A stretch of DNA of 64,000 nucleotides. It comes from Chitinophagaceae bacterium (GTDB lineage: Bacteria; Bacteroidota; Bacteroidia; Chitinophagales; Chitinophagaceae). The position numbers and the translations under genes are program-made. The notes under the pieces were generated by a model. The model had not been told where the DNA came from. It did no database searches and saw only the letters and a list, made by a program, of their open reading frames with translations. The stretch lies in the NCBI GenBank assembly GCA_014879565.1, contig JACSRW010000033.1, forward strand, positions 57,392 through 121,391, given 5' to 3'. Positions within the stretch are counted from its first letter, which is position 1; each line of letters starts with the position of its first letter. Shown here in pieces: positions 43,638 to 50,493 of this stretch.

Positions 43638-44279
43638 TCAGACCGCTTCCTGGTTCAGCACTTTCATCATGGATACCACGTTGGACACATTCAGTTTTTT
43701 GAAGATGTTGTAACGGTGTACTTCCACAGTACGCTGAGAGATGAATAGCTTTTCCGCAATCTCATGGGAAGAAAGCCCTTCCTTAATCATACTGATGATT
43801 TCCAGTTCTCTTTTGGTAAGCGAATTTATCCGGCTGACGGTATTATTTTCACTTTCACCCAGCATTTGTTCGGCAATCAGGTTTTTGATATCCTCTGCGA
43901 TATAGTGTTTGCCATTATATACAGCCAGAATGGCCTGCACCATTTCATCAAAGGTGGAGGTTTTGGACATGTATCCGCTGGCGCCGGCAGCAAGAATTTG
44001 TTTAATCGTAAGCACATTGGTATGCATGGAAACGGCCAGCACCTGGGTAAGCGGGTATTTTTCGCGGATGGTCCGGGTTAATTCAATGCCGGAAATACCA
44101 GGCATAGAAATATCTACCAGTACAATATTGGGCAGTTTGACCTTGATATCTTCCAGGGCCTGTGTACCGTTGGTGGATATGCCCACAACAGAAAAGCGGT
44201 TGTCATTTCCCAACAGGGAATTCCACATGTCAAGCACCATGCGGTGATCATCTACCAGGTAAATCTTTATACGTTTCAT
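43638..44279 (-). CDS. NarL/LuxR-family response regulator
   Basis: The protein has 213 residues. The receiver domain (about 1-122) has the acidic pair in YLVDDHRMV, the phosphoacceptor Asp in NIVLVDISMPGISG, a conserved Thr/Ser region (VLAVSMHT) and Lys in YMSKTSTF. The C-terminal HTH (LTKRELEIISMIKEGLSSHEIAEKLFISQRTVEVHRYNIFKKLNVSNVVSMM) is LuxR-type. It is convergent with the SRPBCC gene and divergent from a receiver-Hpt protein. The partner kinase is not adjacent; the hybrid kinase at 50494-53205 is a candidate. Confidence 0.96.
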   Translation of the reverse strand: MKRIKIYLVDDHRMVLDMWNSLLGNDNRFSVVGISTNGTQALEDIKVKLPNIVLVDISMPGISGIELTRTIREKYPLTQVLAVSMHTNVLTIKQILAAGASGYMSKTSTFDEMVQAILAVYNGKHYIAEDIKNLIAEQMLGESENNTVSRINSLTKRELEIISMIKEGLSSHEIAEKLFISQRTVEVHRYNIFKKLNVSNVVSMMKVLNQEAV

Positions 44280-44338
44280 GGGGGTGGTGTTTTATGGTGG
44301 CTACTTAATCAGGTGAACTGTATAAAAATAGCAGAAGA

Positions 44339-44347
44339 TACTTAGTT
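44339..44347 (-). promoter_or_regulatory. TACTTAGTT element ahead of the LuxR-type response regulator
   Basis: TACTTAGTT (plus strand) lies 60 bases upstream of the regulator's start. Near copies are at 45457-45465 and 53283-53291, the latter ahead of the hybrid kinase, each followed on the minus strand after 8 bases by a TA-rich box resembling a -7 element. Confidence 0.4.
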
Positions 44348-44466
44348 CCGGAAATGAGAAAACGGGTTTTAAGTATTAATGCTTACCGTTTGTAATCAAT
44401 AAACTGTATACAGGCGATTTTATTTCCGCCCCGGCGTTAGTTTTTATACTTTTATCTTCTGTCAGC

Positions 44467-45264
44467 ATGAATTTGACCAATAACAAATTAGCCGGAAAAA
44501 CGATTCTCCTGGTGGAGGATATGGAACTGAACCGTTTTCTATTACAGGAAATGGTGCGGGACTGGCCGGTGCAACTGGATATGGCCGTCACCGGAGAGGA
44601 GGGGCTGGCAAAGACGGTTGCCAGAAAATATGATGTAATCCTGATGGATATCCGCCTGCCCCGCCTGAGTGGCACGGAAGTTACCATTGCCCTCCGCTCG
44701 GACCCGGCAAATCCCAATCACCATACTCCGGTTATTGCCATGACAGCTAACGCTTTTGATACGGATGAAGCGGCCTATCTGGAAGCCGGGATGGATACGG
44801 TACTGGCCAAACCCTTTGATTGCGTAAAACTGTATAATACACTGGCTGGCGTACTGGAAGAAAAGCCTGCCGGAAATAACGAAACAGAAACCGTCACTGC
44901 TGCTACGGTTTCCATTGATCTCAGCTATTTGCTGGAGGTGGGTAAGCAAAACCGTTCTTTTGTGGGAATGATGCTGCATTCTTTCCATGAATCAGCAGAT
45001 GAAGTGCTGCTTGATCTGGACAAGGCTGTGCGTGGTGCTGACTGGAGCCGTTCTGCCGAATTGGTGCATAAAATGAAATTTGCCCTGAATGTGGTGGGGG
45101 CGGGTAAACTGGATAGTGAACTGGGCCGGCTTGAAAATGCCGCCAGGCTGAAGGGCCAGGGGGGCGATGCGGAACTGGAAGAAGAATTTAAATTATTCAT
45201 GCACACCATCCGGAATTTATACAACCAGGCCGGGGTTTTGCTGCAGTCCGGTGAATGGAAATAG
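44467..45264 (+). CDS. Receiver-Hpt phosphorelay protein
   Basis: The protein has 265 residues. Residues about 10-135 form a receiver domain (ILLVEDMELNRFLLQEM, phosphoacceptor in YDVILMDIRLPRLSG, VIAMTANAFDTDE, VLAKPFDCVKLYN). The C-terminal 110 residues form an Hpt domain with the phospho-histidine in SAELVHKMKFALNVVGAGKLDSELGRLE. There is no DNA-binding or kinase domain, so it should relay phosphate between a hybrid kinase and another regulator. A 10-bp palindrome CTGTATACAG lies at 44404-44413, about 55 bases upstream. Confidence 0.93.
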   Translation: MNLTNNKLAGKTILLVEDMELNRFLLQEMVRDWPVQLDMAVTGEEGLAKTVARKYDVILMDIRLPRLSGTEVTIALRSDPANPNHHTPVIAMTANAFDTDEAAYLEAGMDTVLAKPFDCVKLYNTLAGVLEEKPAGNNETETVTAATVSIDLSYLLEVGKQNRSFVGMMLHSFHESADEVLLDLDKAVRGADWSRSAELVHKMKFALNVVGAGKLDSELGRLENAARLKGQGGDAELEEEFKLFMHTIRNLYNQAGVLLQSGEWK

Positions 45265-45292
45265 ATATCCCCTTATTTTTTTATAGGCTTCA

Positions 45293-45323
45293 CTAAAAAA
45301 ATAAAACTGGCCTTTCAGCCAGT
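45293..45323 (-). terminator. Terminator on the minus strand, 175 bases after the GH20 stop
   Basis: Stem 45306-45311 with 45318-45323, loop CTTTCA, followed on the minus strand by TTTTATTTTTTT. It may end the GH20 transcript with an unusually long 3' region, or end a separate short RNA that starts near 45440. Confidence 0.65.
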
Positions 45324-45497
45324 CTTATTGAATCTTGAACATATAACCATTAAACCTGCCGGTAGAAACCGGAACCTTATCCTTGAATACAAAAATAAAA
45401 CGCAAGGTCCGGCTCTTTTCAAATCCGGTTATGTTTTCTTATAAAATAAGTGCTTGTACATAGTTGCAGCTAACGCATTATTTTAAAAAAACTCCTT

Positions 45498-47426
45498 TTA
45501 CTTTATTCCGGCTCTTTTTTTCAGTTCGGAAACCGGCATGCTGATCATTCTTCCCAGGGGTTTCCCATCCCGGTAGCTTATACATTTCAGCCAGGAAGCA
45601 TCTTTGGGCACTTTCAGCGGTGACTGGTAAACAGGGTACCAGGCATCCGGGAAAGAGTTGTCAAAACTATAATGAATACGAAGCCCTTCTATTTCAGTAT
45701 TCAGGGTTACTGTCAGTACGCTGTCCTTCACCGTTGCACTAATAGAGGGGTCATATATACTGGGAGCATATTTAACAGCGGCGGCATCCAGTCGCAGGAA
45801 ATGGGCTTCTGTACGGGTGACAAAATCATTCCAGTTTCTGCCCGCCCCGGCCGGTTTGGCACTCCAGAGCACTTCGGCAATGGCAAATGCGCGGGGCCAG
45901 GTCATATACTGGGCATGGCGCATATTGTACACCTGTTCGGTCCAGAGATTTGCCTGTCCGCCTTTGACCAGCCGAGCCTCCACGCCCTCGGGTACCGGTT
46001 CAAACTGGTAGGCTTTTTTCAGGCGTAGGGTGGCATAAACCGGCGGTTCAATAATGGCGTCTCCCTGCATATAATCAATATAGGCAAAGTCAGTAGGGCT
46101 CATCACCACTTCATGACCCTGTCTGGCCGCTTCAATGCCTCCTTTCATACCCCTCCAGCTCATCACGGCTGCATTGGGGGCCAGCCCTCCGTCCAGTATT
46201 TCATCCCAGCCAATCATTTTTTTCCCCTTGCTGTTGATGATTTTTTCCACCCGTTTAACAAAATAGCTTTGCACTTCATCCAGGTTCTTTAACCCTTTCT
46301 CTTTCATCAGCTGTCCGATCTGTTCGCTTTTTTCCCAAAAATTCCGGGCGGTTTCGTCACCTCCCATATGGATGTATTCGAAGGGAAACAGCGCCGCCAC
46401 TTCCGTAAAAACTTTGTCGAGGAAAACATAAGAGGCTTCCAGGGCGGGGCAAATAGTGTTGTCAAGTGTGCCATAAAAATGCTGACCACCTCCGGGCCAG
46501 ATCATAAACTGCTCTCCGGAGTTGACGGCATATGAGCCGGGTGTGCAGGAGAGTTCGGGATAGGCAGCAATGGCAGCCAGGCTGTGCCCCGGTACATCTA
46601 TTTCCGGAAGGATATTTACAAAACGTTCTCCGGCGTAACGCACCAGTTCGCGGATATCTTCCTGGGTATAAAAGCCGCCATACGTTCTGGGTTCATCCGG
46701 GGCAGGAGGGGAGAAACGGCCGAAAGTGCCGGTTTTATCCACCCGCCAGGCGCCCACTTCGGTGAGTTTGGGTAAACTTTTGATTTCAATTCTCCAGCCC
46801 TGGTCATCTGTCAGGTGCAGGTGAAGCAGGTTGAATTTATACTTCACCATCTGATCTATGTAGTCTTTGACCTGGTCAACGGTAAAGAAATGCCGGGACA
46901 CATCCAGCATCAGTCCGCGCCAGCCAAACCGGGGATAATCTTCAATGGTTACAAATGGTATATCCCAGTTTTTGCGGGTACTGCTTTTCTCCCGGCTCAT
47001 TATTTCGGCTGGGAGCAACTGCAGCAGGGTTTGTAGTCCATAAAAGATACCGGCCGGTTTTCGGCTGGTAATCGTTACCCCTTTGTGGTTTACCAGAAGA
47101 CGGTATCCTTCCTCAGGGATAGTCATATCATCTTTCAGTTGCAGGTGTATGCCGCCGGTCAGAGAAGCAGATGCCTGTACTGATTTAACGGAAAAACCAG
47201 TGGCAGTCGCCAGCCGTTCTGCGAATTGTTCCGCCATTTTTCCCAGCAGGGCTGGATTACTGCAGGTAATGCGGGTCGCGGGACTCAGGTAAAAATTTTT
47301 TCCGGCCGGGTCCTTTTGCAAAGAAACCGGTTCCGGAATCAGGGTGATTTTTCTGTCACCGGGTGATTGTGCAAATACGGAGAATAGTGTGCTCAGGAGG
47401 AGCAGGAGGAGTGTTGTTTTTTTCAT
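45498..47426 (-). CDS. GH20 beta-N-acetylhexosaminidase
   Basis: The protein has 642 residues with a signal peptide (TTLLLLLLSTLFSVFA). The GH20 N-terminal domain covers about 30-150; the TIM barrel starts at FVTIEDYPRFGWRGLMLDVSRHFF and has the substrate-assisted catalytic Asp-Glu pair in YIHMGGDETARNFWEKS, plus IIGWDEIL-like GKKMIGWDEILDGG and the WPGGGQHFYG segment. It removes terminal GlcNAc or GalNAc from chitin, peptidoglycan or glycoprotein fragments in the periplasm. A long array of 7-bp repeats begins 20 bases upstream of its start codon. Confidence 0.96.
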   Translation of the reverse strand: MKKTTLLLLLLSTLFSVFAQSPGDRKITLIPEPVSLQKDPAGKNFYLSPATRITCSNPALLGKMAEQFAERLATATGFSVKSVQASASLTGGIHLQLKDDMTIPEEGYRLLVNHKGVTITSRKPAGIFYGLQTLLQLLPAEIMSREKSSTRKNWDIPFVTIEDYPRFGWRGLMLDVSRHFFTVDQVKDYIDQMVKYKFNLLHLHLTDDQGWRIEIKSLPKLTEVGAWRVDKTGTFGRFSPPAPDEPRTYGGFYTQEDIRELVRYAGERFVNILPEIDVPGHSLAAIAAYPELSCTPGSYAVNSGEQFMIWPGGGQHFYGTLDNTICPALEASYVFLDKVFTEVAALFPFEYIHMGGDETARNFWEKSEQIGQLMKEKGLKNLDEVQSYFVKRVEKIINSKGKKMIGWDEILDGGLAPNAAVMSWRGMKGGIEAARQGHEVVMSPTDFAYIDYMQGDAIIEPPVYATLRLKKAYQFEPVPEGVEARLVKGGQANLWTEQVYNMRHAQYMTWPRAFAIAEVLWSAKPAGAGRNWNDFVTRTEAHFLRLDAAAVKYAPSIYDPSISATVKDSVLTVTLNTEIEGLRIHYSFDNSFPDAWYPVYQSPLKVPKDASWLKCISYRDGKPLGRMISMPVSELKKRAGIK

Positions 47427-47446
47427 AATGGCTGATTATGGAGACG

Positions 47447-47613
47447 AAGAATCAAGAATCAAGAGCCAAGAACCAAGAACCAAGAACCAAGAGCCAAGAA
47501 CCAAGAACCAAGAGCCAAGAACCAAGAGCCGAAGAACCAAGAACCGAAGAACCAAGAGCCAAGAACCAAGATCCGAAGAACCAAGAACCAAGATCCGAAG
47601 AACCAAGAACCAA
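47447..47613 (+). repeat. Long heptanucleotide repeat array (AAGAACC-type)
   Basis: This is the main content of the 322-base gap between the GH20 and TPR genes. Twenty-odd units of AAGAACC, AAGAGCC, AAGAATC or AAGATCC run head to tail, with GAAGAACC 8-mers inserted in the second half. A shorter copy in the opposite orientation is at 47647-47681. No gene is visible in the gap; frames translated through the array give only repeats of S-Q-E-P-R-T-K-N type. Confidence 0.92.
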
Positions 47614-47646
47614 TTGCCGGGATTGCGACTCTTATGAAATGGAGGC

Positions 47647-47681
47647 CTTGGTTCTTGTTATTTGGTTTTTGGCTCTTATAA
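47647..47681 (-). repeat. Inverted short copy of the AAGAACC repeat array
   Basis: On the minus strand the words AAGAGCC, AAAAACC, AAATAAC and AAGAACC follow in steps of 7. They can pair with the main array 34 bases away and form a hairpin. Confidence 0.7.
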
Positions 47682-47748
47682 GTTTTTCAACTATCACGCA
47701 ACCTCTTCCACCTTCGTTAAAGCCAGGCGGGAACAGCAACTGACTTTA

Positions 47749-48399
47749 TTAACCGGGTATTCTGGAGATATACTTTTCAATCTGTTTGATCTGTTCAACC
47801 AGTTGCGGAGTAGTCGGTTTAAGCGCCTTGCATTTACGGAAAAAATCTTTGGCCGCCCTGAATTCCCTTTTATTCATCATCAGGCTGCACATCTGCAGAT
47901 AGGCAGCTGCTTCATTTTCCTTATCAGGTAATCCTTTGCGGAGGGCCTGCCGGATATACCCTTCTGCCTGTTTCAGGTCATTTTTCTGCATGGCCAGCAT
48001 ACCCATTTGCAGCAGACTGGCGCCTTCCGCTTCTTTCATCGGCATTCCGAGATCAAGCCCTTTTTTCATCATTTTTTCGGCTCCGTCAAAGTCCTGTTTC
48101 ATCATAGCGATATTGCCCTTCAGGGTAAAGTAAACGGAACGGATGGGCTTATAGAGCAGGTTGGGAAAATGAATGGAGTTGATGATTTTCTCCGCTCCTT
48201 CCATATCGCCGTTTTCCATATACTCCTGAATAAGCCGGAGTGGTCCGAAGAAAAAATGGCCGGCTATCAGGATAACCCCGATGAAATAAAGCGGGAAAGA
48301 AGGCCAGAATGAAGAAACATAGTTTACATAAACACCCAGCGCGAGCAGTACAATACCGATCCAGAGACGGTATTTTATCAGCAGATTATAGAATTTCAT
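47749..48399 (-). CDS. TPR-repeat membrane protein of unknown function
   Basis: The protein has 216 residues. Two transmembrane helices lie at the N terminus (LLIKYRLWIGIVLLALGVYVNYV and WPSFPLYFIGVILIAGHFFF). Three or four TPR-like helix pairs follow (ENGDMEGAEKIINSI; MKQDFDGAEKMMKKGLDLG; MQKNDLKQAEGYIRQALRKG; NKREFRAAKDFFRKCKALKP). The soluble TPR part probably serves as a protein-binding scaffold at the membrane. I do not recognise a named family. Confidence 0.85.
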   Translation of the reverse strand: MKFYNLLIKYRLWIGIVLLALGVYVNYVSSFWPSFPLYFIGVILIAGHFFFGPLRLIQEYMENGDMEGAEKIINSIHFPNLLYKPIRSVYFTLKGNIAMMKQDFDGAEKMMKKGLDLGMPMKEAEGASLLQMGMLAMQKNDLKQAEGYIRQALRKGLPDKENEAAAYLQMCSLMMNKREFRAAKDFFRKCKALKPTTPQLVEQIKQIEKYISRIPG

Positions 48400-48479
48400 A
48401 AAAGTGCTTCTTTTTCCCTTCAGCCAGGGATTATGATTTAATTAATTCGTTATCAATAACTTTTCAGAGTACGGTCCTG

Positions 48480-48487
48480 CAAAAGTA
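48480..48487 (-). promoter_or_regulatory. -7 element for the TPR membrane-protein gene
   Basis: CAAAAGTA reads TACTTTTG on the minus strand, an exact TAnnTTTG. Transcription would start near 48476, about 75 bases upstream of the start codon at 48399. Confidence 0.55.
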
Positions 48488-48520
48488 TTGAAAACCCGGC
48501 TTATCTGCAGGCAGAACTTA

Positions 48521-50440
48521 TCAGCTGTCGGTACGGGGCAATATAAGGGAGAAAACAGTGCCCTGTCCGGTTTTGCTGGCTACCATCAGGGAGCCTTTAT
48601 TGAGTTTGGTAAACTCATGGCAAAGCTTCAGCCCCAACCCGGTGCCTTTTTCACCGGCCGTTCCGGCAGCACTGTAGATAGGCTCAGCGGTAAATAGTTT
48701 ATGTACGATGGTTTCGTGAATGCCATCCCCGCTGTCACTTACTTTCAGGGCATATTTATCTTCCTGGAAAGGTTCGGCACTGATATTGATTTTTCCCCCC
48801 GGCGGCGTAAACTTGATGGCATTATTGACCAGATTGCGGACAATGAATTCCACCTGGTTGCGGTCGGCCCAGACTTGTGCATGAGCCGGCAATTCCGTGG
48901 AAATGGATATGTTTTTATTTTGGGCGATCTCCCTGTAAACGGAGATGATGGCGGCCGTCACCTCATTCAGGCTGACCCATCCCGGTACCGTTCTTAATTC
49001 TTTCATCTGAAGTTTGGCCCAGGTAAGCAGGTTGTCGGTCATTTTACTGGTACCTGCCAGGTTATTCTTCAGTTCCCGGAGCAGGGGCAATAACTGCTCT
49101 TTGGGAAGGGTGTCCAGTTTTTCTTCAAGCAAACCGGCAAAGGTCACCAGTGAATTCAGCGGGGCCTTCATATCATGAGATACAACACTGAAAAATTTAT
49201 CCTTGGTGGCATTCAGTTCGGCCAGGCTCCGGTTCTGCAGGGTGATAATTCTTTCCTTTTCCACCAGCAGTGCATTTGTTTTTTTCAGCTTGCGGAAGTT
49301 GCGGATCAGGAGCAGCAGCATCCCCAGCAAAACGGTCGTAAAAACAGCAACCCCCGTAATCAACTGGTTGCGTGTATGGATACGTTCTTCCTGTTGCCGG
49401 TTCCGGCTGATCAGTTCTGTGTTTTTCTTTTCCAGTTCAAAAAGCTGAAAAAAGCCCAGCGTAAGCCGGTTCCGGTCTTCCAGCTGCAGTTTATTGAGTG
49501 AATCCTGTATAGCCTGATAGTTGCGGATTATCCGGATGGTGTTGGCATTATTGCCGCTGCGGGCGCTTTCTTCCATCAGGCTGAGATAAACCGGCTGTAC
49601 AAATTCGGCAAGTTTATTGGTCTGCACAAAATCAGGTGCTTCCTGTAAAATGGCCATTTTCTTTTCTGTTAAACCTGACTGGCTGTAAATTTCTGCCAGT
49701 CCCATCATGGCCTCAACAGTAGCGATTTTCTGTGAGTTAGGCCCGAGAGCTGCGGAGATACGCAGCACTTCCCGGAAGCTTTTTTCCGCTTCGCTGTACT
49801 CTTTTTTACGCATGCGGATATTTCCCAGCACCTTGTAACAGGCAGAAAGTACAGAGTAATTGCGGAGAGAATCATTAATACGGATGGCAAGTTCAGTAAG
49901 CGCGAGACTTTTTTCCAGGTCACCGGTGTTCAGGTAGGTTTCACCCAGGTTATGGGCAGTGACCCCGATTCTTTCGGGTTGATTAAGGCGGAGAAAAATT
50001 TCATAGGCCATTTTATGGTACATCAGTTCATTACTGCGGTTCCGGAGGCGGCGGTAGGTATGCCCCAGGGAGATATAACAGCTGGCCACCCCTGCGGAGT
50101 CTCCCAGTTGTTCAAAAAGCCCCAGGGCTTTTTGCATATTGTCAATGGTCAGATAGAAACTTCCGTAGTAGGAATAGGCGCTGGCCAGGCTCCTGTAGGC
50201 ATAGGCTTTCCCTTTGGGGTAGTCTTCCCGGGTGGAGAGCTCAAGGGATTCTTTGGCCATTTCCACCGATTTGAGCGGGTTTACATACACCAGCTCCCTT
50301 GCCAGCAGATTGAGCTGATCAGCTCTTTCAATGCCTTTCAACCGGGGATCGGCCAGTATTTTTTCCAGCGAATCAATATACTGGGCAGGCAGTGTAACCG
50401 CGCTGAGTATAAAAAACAGGATGGTACACAGACTGCGCAT
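48521..50440 (-). CDS. TPR-containing sensor histidine kinase
   Basis: The Met at 50440 is chosen because it begins the signal peptide (MRSLCTILFFILSAVTLPAQ); the frame is open 14 codons further. The 639-residue protein has about six periplasmic TPR units (35-330), a transmembrane helix (LITGVAVFTTVLLGMLLLLI), a coiled coil, the HisKA domain with the phospho-His in FFSVVSHDMKAPLNSLVTFAGLLEEKLD and an HATPase domain (VRNLVNNAIKFTPPGGKI, VSDSGDGI, GTGLGLKLCHEF). It starts about 54 bases after the hybrid kinase, so the two probably share a transcript. Confidence 0.94.
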   Translation of the reverse strand: MRSLCTILFFILSAVTLPAQYIDSLEKILADPRLKGIERADQLNLLARELVYVNPLKSVEMAKESLELSTREDYPKGKAYAYRSLASAYSYYGSFYLTIDNMQKALGLFEQLGDSAGVASCYISLGHTYRRLRNRSNELMYHKMAYEIFLRLNQPERIGVTAHNLGETYLNTGDLEKSLALTELAIRINDSLRNYSVLSACYKVLGNIRMRKKEYSEAEKSFREVLRISAALGPNSQKIATVEAMMGLAEIYSQSGLTEKKMAILQEAPDFVQTNKLAEFVQPVYLSLMEESARSGNNANTIRIIRNYQAIQDSLNKLQLEDRNRLTLGFFQLFELEKKNTELISRNRQQEERIHTRNQLITGVAVFTTVLLGMLLLLIRNFRKLKKTNALLVEKERIITLQNRSLAELNATKDKFFSVVSHDMKAPLNSLVTFAGLLEEKLDTLPKEQLLPLLRELKNNLAGTSKMTDNLLTWAKLQMKELRTVPGWVSLNEVTAAIISVYREIAQNKNISISTELPAHAQVWADRNQVEFIVRNLVNNAIKFTPPGGKINISAEPFQEDKYALKVSDSGDGIHETIVHKLFTAEPIYSAAGTAGEKGTGLGLKLCHEFTKLNKGSLMVASKTGQGTVFSLILPRTDS

Positions 50441-50493
50441 ATTGCTGCGGGTTTGCAGGTGAAAGGTCGAGAGATTCTTCAACTTCAGGTATC

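Noticed and set aside
47447..47613. CRISPR-like array
   Set aside because: Units are 7-8 bp and directly adjacent, with no spacers, no 24-40 bp repeats and no cas genes nearby.
47344..47637. Frames through the AAGAACC array that encode repeated S-Q-E-P-R-T-K-N
   Set aside because: A 7-bp repeat read in any frame gives a 7-residue periodic peptide; there is no start context, domain or signal.
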